A DNA stretch of 64,000 bases from Trichopria drosophilae (lineage: Eukaryota; Arthropoda; Insecta; Hymenoptera; Diapriidae). The notes below the pieces were generated by a model. That model was not told where the DNA came from. It searched no databases and saw nothing but the letters and a program-made list of their open reading frames with translations. Both the position numbers and the translations under genes were made by a program. The stretch covers positions 101,631,501 to 101,695,500 of the forward strand of contig CM059586.1 of assembly GCA_030407085.1 (NCBI GenBank). Reading direction: 5' to 3'. The first letter of the stretch is position 1, and each line of letters begins with the position of its first letter. Positions 21,480 to 32,385 of this stretch are shown piece by piece.

Positions 21480-22530
21480 GCATAAGTTTTTGAGATTACC
21501 ATTTACGAATCCGATGTCAGATTTTCAGAATAAAAAATGTCAAATACAATGTAGCCGCCAAAATTTCTTTAAAAATACGATTTTGTTCTGATATTTAGTG
21601 TATATGGCTTTCCGAGGTTCTTATTTGTGAATCCGATAACCGATTTAAAAAATTGAAAACGATGGGTCCAATATGGCCGACAAAAATGGGTAAAATCGGT
21701 CATTTGTTCTGATATTTAGTACAAAGGGTTTTTTCAATTGATTAGAATTTTGGTGACAAATTTTCAAAATTCAAAATTTGCCATGTTTAATTTTTAATTT
21801 TTGAAATATGATGCCAGTTTTGAATTCTGCAACCTCAAGAACGCCTGTATACGTAATATTACACAAAATTACAATTTTTCATACTTATTTTAGGACATAT
21901 TGAATCCCCCATTTTGAATTTTAAAAATCTTATGCCGGTTTCCAATTCATCAACCTCCAGAGGCTGTGTATACCAGATGTTAAATGAAATTATGATTTGT
22001 CAAAAATTATTTTTAGCCATGTTGGATCCGCCATTTTGAATTTGAAAAATCTGACGCCGGTTTCAAACTAGGTAACATCAAGAATAATCATGTACCAGAA
22101 GTCAGACGAAATTACGATTTGTCAAAAATTATTTTCGGCCATATTGGATTCCGCCATTTTCAATTTTGGAAATCTGCCTTCGGTTTCGAATTTAGCAATC
22201 TCCAGTGCGCCTGTATATCAAATACGAGATAAAATTATCATTCTTTTAAAATTGTTTTCAACTATATTCTTCCCGCCATTTTGAATTTTTAGAATCTGTC
22301 GCCGGTTCCAAATTCAGAGACCACGTGAACACCCGTCTACAAAATAATAACCAAATTATGGTTTTTCAAATATATTACACACCATATTGAATGCACCATT
22401 TTGAATTTCGAAAATCTGTCGCCCGTTTCGAGTTCAGCATTCTCAAAAAAATTGGGTAAAATTATGATTTTTCAGAATTATTTATGCCATGGTGGATACG
22501 CCATTTTAAATTTTGAAAATCTAACACCGA
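21480..22530. repeat. Best-preserved CCATTTTGAA array: 2 inverted + 7 direct units
   Basis: Plus-strand CCAT...TTTGAA cores lie at about 21,781, 21,909, 22,031, 22,154, 22,276, 22,396 and 22,501. Most spacings are 120-128 bp; the last is about 105 bp. Two minus-strand units precede them at 21,490-21,760 (AATCCGATGTCAGATTTTCA; GGGTCCAATATGGCCGACAA). The array is head to head around 21,780. Open frames inside (for example 22,090-22,284) are repeat-derived. Confidence 0.8.
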
Positions 22531-22609
22531 ATTAACGGGAATTTTTGTGTCATACATATATTTTAGTAAAAACATGTCATACTCTACACGTCCCCAATAA
22601 CGAAAATTA

Positions 22610-23325
22610 ATTAAAAATCTCATTCATAGAAGTTACCGGATGCAAAAAAAACTAGATTGATATAAACGAGCGGTGACGACATTGGAAGTTTGGTCGGGAA
22701 AGGTGAAAAGAATGGAATCAAGAAAGATGGAATCAGAACACGACTGATGAATAAGAGATAGGGAATAGATGTCAAATAAAACGAACCGAAGAACAGAAGT
22801 AAAAAGTGAAACAGGGTAGTGCCGGTTGGGAGAGGGGAGGGGGTATTTGACATAGACAAGGGGGGGGGGGTGTACACCATCGTGATAGGATGTAGATGAG
22901 GCGAGCAAGTTTCGTCCAGGCGTATGTCACATCGCTACGTCGTATCGTGACGGCACGACGGGCGGATTCGGAAATTATGCAAATTTAACGACGTTGGAGC
23001 ATCGACAAATATTCAGAGGCACGGGGACGTCACGCTGACAGTCGACTCATAGCGTGGGGTGGACACACTTTTATGCAGATGAACCCGCTTCTTTACGCCG
23101 ACACTATGCTGCCGGCGGCGTTATCGGGGGCTGCTTGACAAATCTACTTAAGATACCGATTCGCCACCTTCACCCGCAGTGTGACATCGGCTTTCATCAG
23201 ATAATCGACACGGTTTTCCAGATAAGATAGTTTCAGATGTGGCTAAAAGGTACTGGAAGTAACCCCTAAGAACAGCGGTTGACACCAATCATTTTTGGAA
23301 ACTTTCTTGTTTTAGCGGGAACGAC
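22610..23325. other. CpG-rich island without a recognisable gene
   Basis: It begins with a purine-rich tract at 22,670-22,830 and a G10 run near 22,861. Strongly CpG-retaining DNA follows: GCTACGTCGTATCGTGACGG near 22,935, GCCGGCGGCGTTATCGGGGG near 23,111. GATA-like sites are present (CCAGATAAGATAG near 23,219). Open frames on the minus strand at 22,620-22,908 have no domain or splice support. Candidate promoter or conserved regulatory DNA by composition only. Confidence 0.35.
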
Positions 23326-23328
23326 ACC

Positions 23329-23578
23329 TTAACCCATTAATGTCCAAGATGACCAAATTTTTAGCTCATTTTCAAAGCTCTTCAAATCGAAGAATGAAAA
23401 TGTGATGAAATCAACTTACTTTACTAATTTTTGGTATGCTCGATTTATGGGGTCAAAACTGTGCGTGATTTCTTGCCGCAGAAAAACAATATGGCGGATT
23501 TCGATAATTTTTTACAAATGGATAATGGATAGCAATCCATTCCAAACTATGGACAAACCTGGACAAATAAGTTGGAGT
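23329..23578. mobile_element. Left end of a TTAA-type element, apparently truncated
   Basis: TTAACCCATTAATGTCC at 23,329 resembles the left terminus at 12,896 (TTAACCCATTAACGCG). About 250 bp follow, including AACAATATGGCGGATTTCGA, a minus-strand unit of the ~120-bp family. No matching right end precedes the next TTAA element at 23,579. Confidence 0.5.
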
Positions 23579-23582
23579 TTAA

Positions 23583-23814
23583 CCCCTTTACTGTCGATGA
23601 CGAAGATTTTGCAAAAATCATAAAAACTGTAGTTTTACATATTTCAAATGTTCTATTTAAAACAATGATTTTCAAAATGGACAACAGCATCATATTTAGT
23701 ATACCTTAGACCATCTGAAAATGATGCAAAACTAAATTTGCAGCAATAATCCTATTCGTTAGCCTAATTTATATTTCCCATACAAAATCTTCGTCATGAG
23801 CCGCAGTTAAGGGG
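23583..23814. mobile_element. TTAA-flanked MITE, 232 bp
   Basis: TTAA flanks at 23,579-23,582 and 23,815-23,818. The left terminus is CCCCTTTACTGTCGATGACG. The right terminus, read inverted, is CCCCTTAACTGCGGCTCATG, and both continue with GACGAAGATTTTG. Non-coding. It fits piggyBac-type non-autonomous elements by target and CCC start. Confidence 0.8.
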
Positions 23815-23818
23815 TTAA

Positions 23819-24845
23819 GGGGAACAGTTTTTTATTGAGCTCCATTCAGTTTATCTTATTAAAAATGGCGAAAAGTGTGGAAATACCTAACAATACGCGT
23901 TTTTCTTAAATATTTTTCAAATAAATCGATATTAATATAAATTTTCATCTTAAAATGTAAAATTTCGATTCATGAAGCGTTCATGGTCACTTTTTAATAT
24001 ATTTGGCGAAATTAAATGAACTTTCAGAATTTGTTATTGCATTATCATAAAATGTAACCGTGAAAAAATGTAGATCATTTTTTATAAAAAAAAAACATGA
24101 ATTTTCTAAACTTGTTTTTCACAGTAAAATCGTAACGTTGTAATTAAAAAATGTTCGTTGTAACAGAACATTCAAATTTATTCACTATAACATTTCGCAT
24201 ACATATAGGTATATAATTTCGACAATAACAACATCATAATTATAATTACTACTTATTGGAACTTCGAATTCCACGGAGGTTTCCACTGGGTTGTCGTTAT
24301 GTTTTGTCGTTAATACTTTACAAAAAAAAAAAATAAACAAACCAATTTTAACTTTACTACTTTCCCGTCGTACCAACGGTCGCAATTTTTGTTATTCTTC
24401 TCACTTATAAATTTGTCTAAAATAAAAATAAACATCCCTCCGGTCGCACTAGTCGCCAATAGTCTCCACATAAAAAAAAAACACCAGTCACATATATCAT
24501 TCTGGGATATTCTCCCCCTTGTATCTCTCATTCTCTCTCTTTCTACACTTCTATTTTAGTTCTATTGGTAAACCTTTATAATAAGGACAACATCGAAAAT
24601 GCCATACTAGGTCATTTTAATGTATTTTTGCCTCCTGATTACAAATATGATAATAAAATTTGGCGGTCACACATACTAAAGCCGCCATTTTGAAAAAACC
24701 TTCACCTTTTTTTCAGTTTTTTGTATTTATCATGATAACGAGCGTTACAAAAAAAAATATTTGAAACAAAAAATGTAGAGCTCGAAATTCTCTACAAAAA
24801 AGTTCTGATGCATTTTAGTTGTAATATCAACGGTAATATCGTAAA
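23819..24845. other. Noncoding stretch
   Basis: AT-rich. A plus-strand GCCGCCATTTTGAAAAAACC segment near 24,682 is an isolated member of the ~120-bp repeat family. Minus-strand open frames 24,185-24,531 overlap poly-A/T runs and are unsupported. Confidence 0.5.
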
Positions 24846-24849
24846 ACAA

Positions 24850-25320
24850 GAGTGAGCATGGGAACAATCAGATTTAGCCCACAATATTGTTTAGGTTTTG
24901 ATAAATGTATTTACATTTCGGTAATTCCAAGTATCTAAAGATGGCGTGGGTTCGATATGTGAATTGAAATATGGGTTAGTTAGGTTAGGTTAGTATAAAA
25001 AGGGGGGTCTGGGGTGTGGGGCCCCCCAGCACGCACACACTTCCTAGGTTCTATTATTAGAATGACTAGGTGTAAAGTCTGTAAACCCGACCGAGGAACT
25101 TCCCTGTGGTACACCTTGGATAACGCAAATGCCGGCGGTAATTTTGGACAGCGATAATTTTGATGACTTGACCTAGGAGGTGCGTGCGTACGGGGGGGGG
25201 GGGACTCCGCCCCCAGATCCCCCTTTTTATACTAACCTAACTTATCTAACAACGACAAATGTCTCAAAAATTCAACGACAAATGTCTAAACAATATTGTG
25301 GGCCGAACTGGGAAAGCTAA
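24850..25320. mobile_element. TIR element with nested GC-rich inverted repeats
   Basis: The outer repeats are GCCCACAATATTGTTTAG (near 24,878-24,896) and its inverted copy CTAAACAATATTGTGGGC (near 25,285-25,303). The inner repeats are GTTAGTATAAAAAGGGGG near 24,989 and CCCCCTTTTTATACTAAC near 25,219. They continue inward through GCACGCACACACTTCCTAGG and CCTAGGAGGTGCGTGCG. G- and C-runs sit inside. No coding capacity. Exact ends and target duplication were not resolved. Confidence 0.7.
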
Positions 25321-25464
25321 AAAAAATCTTTAAAAATATGACAAATTATTGGAGATAGTTAATTTGATTTTTAGTATTATTTTTACGTCCTTAGATATGT
25401 TATACTGAATATATTTATACAATTTCGGTCGCAAATAAATTTGTGAATCTAAGAAAATTCTAGT

Positions 25465-26100
25465 TACTCGTACTGTCCCGACTCAGAAAGTCTGTGCTGA
25501 CATCAGTACTAAACGGGCACTGAGACGGCCGTTCTGTTAGTGCTGATTCGATTTTCAGTATGAATATCAAGAATTAGTACTGTCGTGAGTCAGTATTGAC
25601 TTAATTCAGCAATCAGTAATAACTTAACATTGAAAATAGTACTGGTAATCAGTATTGCGACGTTACTGACTTACTCCGTCAGCCAGACGTTATCTCTTAC
25701 CGATGACACTATCGTTAGTCAGTATAGGGCTAACACTGATTTGTTATGCCAGCCAGTACTAATTTAATGTATAATATAGTACTCATTATCTTGACTGGGA
25801 TAGTTCTAACAAACTTCGGCAGTTGAATGTTATTTCTTACTGATGCAAATACTTGCAGCCCGTATTGCATCAGTACTAATTTGCTCCGTCAGTGAGTATT
25901 CGTTTAACAGTGAATACTGTACTGGCTACCTATACTGGCTACCTGTACTAGCTCAATACTTTGACGATATTATTGAGAGTACTAAATTTATTATTGCAAA
26001 TAGTACTGAATATCAGTACTAGATCAGCTGATCGCCGGTGTTCTGCCAGTACTAACTCGTTTCCCTTAATCCGTACTGGCTGTCAGACTGGGGTAGTATC
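25465..26100. mobile_element. AGTACT-repeat element, ~630 bp
   Basis: The left end (TACTGTCCCGACTCAGAAAG) and the inverted right end (TACTACCCCAGTCTGACAG) are similar. Between them AGTACT occurs about ten times, mostly as TCAGTACTAA or ATAGTACTGG, at irregular 20-100-bp spacing, with many GTCAGCCAG/GTACTGGCT variants. Base composition is clearly less AT-rich than the neighbours. No open frame. Confidence 0.55.
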
Positions 26101-27330
26101 TTGCTAGGAGTTTATTGGTCGACTCCAGCCATTTGTACCTGTAATAGCGTATGTATATTGTATTTGTGTAGGTATAAGTGTAAGTACATAATGCACAGTC
26201 ACTGCGATTCTGCGTTACTCCGATGTATTTATAAGTATGTGAGCGAATATAAGAAGATAGGATTTTTTAGAGAACAGGTTGTTGTTTAAATGTTTGTGTG
26301 TACAAATAAAGTAGATATAAATTATGTAAATTATTCAGAGTATTCGCAGTGTATAAATTCGAGAATATTGGTGTAAATTATCGAAACAGAATTATTTGTA
26401 TCAAGAAAATGTTGTTTGGACAACTTTATAGAGCAATCCTCTCAATAGTAGTAAAAATGTACTATTACTATGTATATTCTTTAATTAAGAAGAATATTTT
26501 TTATAAGATTAAAATCCTCTTACATTAAGAACATTTACTTTTGATGCCATAAAGTAGAATAAAAGTTGTATTAGAAAGAGCAGAATCCTCTAAAATAAAG
26601 AATATTTTCGACTTCAATAAACTTACGGGTCAGTTTGTAAAACAGGCAGCTGTGGTTCCCCCTTTGAGCGACCTGTTTTTTCAATTATTGTGTTATTAAT
26701 TGTATCAACTGGTTGTGTCAATAAAGACGTATAATAACAATAATAATAATTAAAATAATCGACGTTTCCGACCATAAAAACTTAAAAATAATGTTTGATT
26801 GTGATCATTTTTTTTTTGTCTCGCGATTTCTCTCCAGCGGAAAGACCAATTTTAAAGTTCAACCTCTCTTAAGTTTGTCATGGACTAACTTAGACCTGAT
26901 TAGTTTTTTTTTTAATAGATCCATACTAAGTCTTTTGGGGAATTCCGACAAAAAAATGATAAAAGTTTTACGTTTCTTAACGTTTCTTAAAAAAAACCCG
27001 CATCAAATTTTCTATACGAAATATTTTTTCAAAAATCGAAATCGTGATCTGTATTGTGGCATGTTCAGATAAGCCTGTATTATTCCTTGTATGATGAAAC
27101 TTTTGTATTCATATATTGTCATTTTCGGTAGTCTTTTAATTTATTGATTATTGAAACATATATACTAAAAAATTACGTTATTTAAAAACAACTGGTACAT
27201 TTTCAGTTGATTTACTACATTGAAATAAGACAGTTGCTGAATGTGCTACATAATAAAAGGGTTGTAGGTAGCATCGCCTCAATAATTGAATTGAAATTAA
27301 AGAATTTTAAAAATAATAATAAAACCAAGG
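26101..27330. other. Noncoding; possible retroelement 3' tail at 26.63-26.75 kb
   Basis: AT-rich. At 26,640-26,760 a GC-richer segment (AACAGGCAGCTGTGGTTCCC, then AATAAAGACG, then AATAATAATAAT-like trinucleotides) looks like the polyadenylated or short-repeat tail of a retroelement. No coding remnant precedes it. Open frame 26,791-27,072 has no recognisable feature. Confidence 0.35.
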
Positions 27331-27334
27331 ACTA

Positions 27335-27770
27335 GGACTGGTGATGCGGGGGCGAGGTAGGAAAGATGTAAAACGAGAATCAACGATAATTGGTGGCGGA
27401 AATGAATGTTTGTTGTAGATTAAAAGGGGGTCGCAATTCAAAATGCGCCCGCGGTTCTGTGGTGTATGATAAAACCGTACTGAGGTCTGTAATTTGTAAT
27501 GAATACACCTCTAACTAGCCCCCGTTCACAAGTCGTTGTACGGATATATCTACCGTACGCGTGACCGCAAGCCCCTCTAAATCACGTGCCGGCCTTGATG
27601 TCTATTCATCGGACATTTCATGCATCACAATCCTAATCCTGCAACGAAATTATTATCCTTTTGGAAATCCCCAGCCACCTGACGCCCAAATGGAGCGAGT
27701 TTGAAATTCACGATTTTTGTGCTACGACGTGACGTCTGGTTTTCGGTACGTTAAAAAATGTCCGGCAGAT
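27335..27770. other. CpG-retaining island
   Basis: Less AT-rich sequence with many intact CpGs (AAAATGCGCCCGCGGTTC, CTACCGTACGCGTGACCGC, CTACGACGTGACGTCTGG). No coherent frame with splice sites. Candidate regulatory DNA by composition only. Confidence 0.3.
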
Positions 27771-27822
27771 CATTTCGTGATATACTATCATATAACATTG
27801 CTATAAAATTGCTGAATAATTA

Positions 27823-28048
27823 TACACTGAGAAAAAAAAATTAGTAATATTTATCAAATATGTGGTTGCCTGTTAGTAAACAAATATTAAGTAATGCCAA
27901 TCACATTTTAGTTGAATTAACTAAATGTTGTTGAATCGGTATCATGATGTAGTTGGAAGCACTAATTTGTAGTTGCGTTGACTAAATATTTATGTGCTAA
28001 TAGGCAACCACATATTTAGTCAAAATTGCGAATTTTTTTTACGTGTAG
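27823..28048. mobile_element. CACTGAGAAAAA-type MITE, ~225 bp
   Basis: The left terminus TACACTGAGAAAAAAAAATT and the inverted right terminus (TACACGTAAAAAAAATT) are similar. Internally TATGTGGTTGCCTGTTAG near 27,859 is the inverse of CTAATAGGCAACCACATA near 27,998. Non-coding. Ends of the CACTSAGAAAAAA type also occur at 53,745. Confidence 0.7.
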
Positions 28049-28531
28049 ATGACGAAAGATTTTGTTTGAACGAGTGAATTAAAAAAAATGTACGCTTTTT
28101 GTATATTTTAAACTATTCCAAAGAAACTATTGCAAAGAATAGGCCAGGATGCTTTAGCACAAAACTTTTTAATTTATATTCCGTTTTTATTAAAAATTTA
28201 TTTAAATTTACAATCCAGATGCAGTCATTTATTAACACATGAAAGTATAAACCTTCTCCTATCCCTAGGAATTGTAAGTTACCCAGTACCTACATTATTA
28301 ACCTACTGGTTACTTTTTTCAAATCATTCACATTTCTCATAATCAGCCTTTGTTAGAATCTGTGTTTAAAATCTATCATTTGTTTGTCTTTTTTAACGCG
28401 ATTTGTAGACACACTTATTTTTACCAATATAAAAAATTGAAACTCTGATTAATTGTACAAATTTTGTCGCCATATCTAATATTTAGACACATGATAGTAA
28501 CTGATAAGTTTGTTAGCTATTGTTGAAAGAA
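28049..28531. other. Noncoding stretch
   Basis: AT-rich. An open frame at 28,130-28,342 (hydrophobic, TTG start) has no support. Confidence 0.5.
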
Positions 28532-28849
28532 TGGGAATGTGAATAACAATATTGCATCTAATACACAGGAATCTGAATTATAAAATTAAGTTTTATGGTG
28601 CAAGTACGTAATTAAATTAGGCATCAAGGTAATTAAACACAGGAAAAATATTTGTTACTACTCTTAGTTTTCAATATCGTCCAAATCCTTTTGCAGTGGG
28701 ATTGATTAGACCCAATTTGATCCATTGCTAAGAAAGACTAATGCTATATTTCTCTACAACAAAGTACGCAGAAGGTTGAATGTTGCGAATAAAATTAGAA
28801 TATGGTAAAAGCCTGGAAAATGAAAGAATAAAAACAAACAGTCAAAAGG
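28532..28849 (+). repeat. ~320-bp dispersed repeat, copy 1
   Basis: It matches 31,517-31,836 in the same orientation at roughly 90% identity, starting ATGGGAATGTGAATAACAAT and ending near AAACAAACAGTCAAAA. Landmarks include GGGATTGATTAGACCCAATT and GAATATGGTAAAAGCC. It could be a dispersed element, a solo LTR pair or a local duplication. No coding frame. Confidence 0.8.
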
Positions 28850-29503
28850 AAGTCCGTAAAAGAAAATTAAAGGGATAGACCATAAAAGAGATTTAATTTG
28901 ATTTTATTTATTGCCATATTTCTCCGACTCGAGTTTAAAAGGAAGCTTGTAAATGGTAAAGAAAGCAAGAGATAACAAAATACTGGGGAAAGGCTCAGAG
29001 GACTGAAAATTCACTAATATCAAACAATGCTAATTTAGTCGGTTCCAGGCGAAACACCGTCCCCTTAGATCGCGTTTCTTCAATTTTTCTCTTTGCGTAA
29101 AGTATCATTACGATTATAATAAGTATATAATAACAGTACTATTATAATGTCTTTGTTTGATTTCTTCATTGCCTGAGGCAATGTTTGTTTATTTTAAGAT
29201 GCGTGCTTTTTATAGAAGGTTTCCTACTTTTCGTGAATTTTTATCGAATATTGGTTAAAATTAAATTGAATGGGTAAATATATTATGTGCCGTCGCTTTA
29301 TTTCTGACATGTGCTTTAACATTCAGAAATGAAACATTATTTTGATAAAAGATTTTCTGACTAAAATCATTGAATATTTCCAAAATCCAGGATATGAAAT
29401 AAATTTAATTTTTTTTACAAACTAATGAACTTGCTGTTTAGGTATTACCTAAATACTAATAAAAACTTAATACCCTATTTGGGTAATTTTTTAAGAAAAC
29501 TAT
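28850..29503. other. Noncoding stretch
   Basis: AT-rich with a modestly CpG-bearing patch near 29,040-29,100. No gene recognised. Confidence 0.5.
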
Positions 29504-29710
29504 CCTTGAAAATGGTACATGTAAAAAATCCAAACCATTGAAAAATCAATATTTAAAAAGCTGAAATTGTTGTTTTCGTGAATATTACAGCTTTATGACT
29601 CATTGGCTTTTGGACCGTCATCGTTTATTGAGTGTTGACTTTTTAAATGTCGATTTTTCAATGTTTCAGATTTTTGAAATTCGGTTTTTTGACATGTGCC
29701 CCTTGAAAAT
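29504..29710. mobile_element. 187-bp MITE (29,514-29,700) with 10-bp direct repeat
   Basis: CCTTGAAAAT occurs at 29,504-29,513 and 29,701-29,710, exactly flanking inverted termini GGTACATGTAAAAAATCC and (inverted) GGCACATGTCAAAAAACC. Pairing continues through CATTGAAAAATCRAYATTTA. The duplication is 8-10 bp, because the terminal C/G bases make the edge ambiguous. Termini resemble those of the MITE at 12,774. Non-coding. Confidence 0.85.
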
Positions 29711-30300
29711 ATCGTCCGCCATATTGGATGCGCTATTTATAATTTTTCAATTTTGACTTCGGATTATTTATATAATCAGTGTCATACAAAAAAATGTTTG
29801 AGTGAAAGTGACACTGGATATTACCATTTGTGAAAAAATATTCTTTAGTCGCCATTTGGTATCTTTCATCTTCAAATTTTAAAAAGTAGTTTTCACCATT
29901 TTGAAGCTTAGACATTGCGGACGCGATATTTTGATGTGAAACAGTGTTCTGGTTACTTGTCGAATGAAAAAAGTCGTTTTTAAAACAAAATTGTCACAAA
30001 AGCCTATTTTTTTCATAAAAATGGCCGCAACTTTTTGCAAATTAATTTTTTTACAATTTTATTGGCAGATTCTGAAAGAGAGATCCCCAAACGTATGATA
30101 CGGTTAATAAATTTAAATTTGGTGGGTTCTTCCTGCAACGCAATTGGTCGTGATTGCATCAATCGAAACATTTCAACATGGTTGAAATATTTTTCAAGCG
30201 CCATCTGTCGGAATCCTTCCGATTCCCGAGCCAGCGGCTTTTTTGAAAAAACATTTTTAAAGAAAAATGTTAAAAATGCTGATTGGAGATGTTAATTATA
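29711..30300 (+). repeat. Diverged CCATATTGGAT-type repeat segment
   Basis: CCGCCATATTGGATGCGC near 29,716 and CACCATTTTGAAGCTTAG near 29,895 are plus-strand family units. Then comes AAAATGGCCGCAACTTTTTG near 30,019, which resembles the right subterminal part of the TTAA element near 18,264. Overlapping open frames on both strands (30,013-30,295) are in this repeat. Confidence 0.45.
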
Positions 30301-31094
30301 TGAAAAATATGAAGAACCCGAAAATATGTCATAAGTTAAAATATTTAAAAAACTATTATGAATTACTATTCGCGGTTTATTGCGAGAAGCCTGAAATTGA
30401 TGAAGGGGAGACACCAACGAAACGTTGACTTTGTTTTTCGTTGTTTGTTTAATTTTGAAAAAAAAGTGTTGTAATAATATTTTTAACATTATTTATATCG
30501 GTAGGAAAAAAACAATTTTTGCACACTACGGTTATAATCAGTATTTTGCGACCAGCGTTCCGGGCGTAAACATGCAATTTTACGTCCAAATTTATGTAAG
30601 AAGCTTTGGTTTAAAATGAAAAATATTTACATGACCGACACCTGCTGTCATGTAAATAATGAAAAATGAGTTTGAAATAAAACATTCCCACCCTCACTAT
30701 ATATTATTCACTTTCAGTAAACTTGTTGTTTATTTTTGTTTAGCTGACATATAGCCAAAAATTAAAAGAAAACTTTCAGAAGGCTTCTTCTATATTTGTA
30801 ATATTCTTTTTTGAAATATTGTCTGCATACTCTTTTTTTTGAACAATTAAATATAATATATTGATATAAATAGTCATTTTTTTGTTTTAAGAGATATTTA
30901 CTTCAAATTTGGTTGATAACAAATTGCGTCTTTTTTAATAGTTTTAGTAGTGTTACATTGTAGACAATTTGTAAACATAAACAATAAGAATGTAAAAATA
31001 AACAAGCCATCAAAGCAGAAAAGGGAAACAAGCACCTTGCTATACAGGGAAAGGTTAAAATTAAGTGTTTTAATAAATTTTTATTATTTTTCAG
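30301..31094. other. AT-rich DNA upstream of the 31-kb exons
   Basis: No feature recognised; if the exons below are real this is intron. It ends in a polypyrimidine tract TTATTATTTTTCAG. Confidence 0.45.
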
Positions 31095-31149
31095 AAGCTG
31101 AAGATCGAACAAGCGAAAGTGTCGAAAATAAAGCTACCAGAAGCATTAC
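31095..31149 (+). CDS. Candidate internal exon A of an unknown host gene
   Basis: It follows TTATTATTTTTCAG at 31,081-31,094. Entered in phase 1, it reads AEDRTSESVENKATRSI plus two bases. The best-fitting donor, GTCAAA at 31,150, is weak. It leaves exactly the two bases (AC) that exon B needs to complete an ACG codon. The intron so defined is 76 bp. An alternative reading in another frame ends in TAA at 31,161 followed by AATAAA, i.e. a terminal exon; phase agreement with exon B favours the internal-exon reading. The protein is not recognised. Confidence 0.4.
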
Positions 31150-31225
31150 GTCAAATTTTTTAAAAATAAATTTCCGACCTTTTTGAAATACACATTTTAT
31201 GTTTTATGTATTTTCTCTCTATTAG

Positions 31226-31377
31226 GAATAAAGCGAAATCCGTACTTCTGCGGTTGACCGGCATCTTGAGTGATATGGGGAAGTTGTTGAGACTGAGGAG
31301 TTCAAGATTGGTCATCGAAAGTTCCAAAGAGTACAGAAAAGTGCGGATCCTCGAATTGATGCTCATAGAAAATCCTC
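31226..31377 (+). CDS. Candidate internal exon B of an unknown host gene
   Basis: A 152-bp segment bounded by TTTTCTCTCTATTAG (acceptor) and GTAAAT (donor, 31,378). It is markedly richer in G+C than its flanks and has one fully open plus frame. The peptide is basic, Leu-rich and helix-like: SVLLRLTGILSDMGKLLRLR, then SSRLVIESSKEYRKVRILEL and MLIENP. It enters with the third base of a codon and leaves with one base (phase 1). No stop or repeat is present. I do not recognise the family. This is the most convincing host coding sequence in the window. The minus-strand frame over the same bases lacks splice sites. Confidence 0.6.
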
Positions 31378-31516
31378 GTAAATATCATTTTGAAAACCAT
31401 CTGATATAATACGAGAGACATACAGAAAAATGCGTCAGTCTATATAAACAACCACATATATTGTTCGAAAATACACAAAAACGTAGAAATATTAATTTTC
31501 AACAAAATTCTAAGAG
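31378..31516. other. Intronic or flanking DNA after exon B
   Basis: AT-rich with no further exon recognised before the 320-bp repeat copy. Confidence 0.4.
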
Positions 31517-31836
31517 AAAATGGGAATGTCAATAACAATATGGCATTTAATACACAGAAATCTGAATTATAAAATTAAGTTTTATGGTGCAAGAACTTAA
31601 TTATATTAGGCATCAAGGTAATTAAACACAGGAAAAATATTTGTTACTACTCTTAATTATTAATGTCGTCCAAATCCTGTTGCGGCGGGATTGATTAGAC
31701 CCAATTTGATCCATTGCGAAAAAAGACTAATGCTATATTTCCCTACAACAAAGTACGAAGAAGGTTGAATATTGCGAATAAAATTAGAATATGGTAAAAG
31801 CCTGAAAAATGAAAGAATACAAACAAACAATCAAAA
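31517..31836 (+). repeat. ~320-bp dispersed repeat, copy 2
   Basis: Direct copy of 28,532-28,849 (about 2.98 kb away). It starts ATGGGAATGTCAATAACAAT and ends AAACAAACAATCAAAA. It lies just downstream of exon B. Confidence 0.8.
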
Positions 31837-32385
31837 TGTTGAGGCAATAGGGCTTGATTTATTGATGCCATTTTGTAAAGACCTTGTTAATGCAAACTTT
31901 TGATTGCTATAAACATTAATGTTACTTTTCACATACATTCGAAATAGTTTCAAGTTGTTTTTGTTGGCTATTTTGCTAGTCGTTGCTTTATGTCACGAAT
32001 ATAAAAATTGATATATTAAGTGTTAAATAATTATAAATCTCGCATTTGACTATTTCAATATCCCTTCTGGTCACGCAATTAAGGTAACACACCATACATG
32101 GTTTCACGGTGGCTAAATAGAAATTTTATATCATATTTTCAAAAGTCAACATCAACAATCGCTAGTCGGAAGTTTTTGGGGACTTCTGAATACGAAATAC
32201 ATACCAAAATCTCACAATTTCAAATAGCGACATAAAAAGTTGTCGTGAAGACTTATGATGTTTTTTCGTAGACAATAGGGGTTTTCTGATTAAAAAGATT
32301 TAAAAGAAAAAATATTTTTAACAATACGAAATTCTGAAACGTCACTTGAAATTTTATATTTTTTAAATCGTTGTTTACGAATCCG
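31837..32385. other. Noncoding stretch
   Basis: AT-rich, no gene seen. Confidence 0.5.

Noticed and set aside
22620..22908. Pro/Ser-rich minus-strand proteins
   Set aside because: They lie over a purine-rich tract and G10 run; composition alone explains open frames, and no domain or splice site fits.
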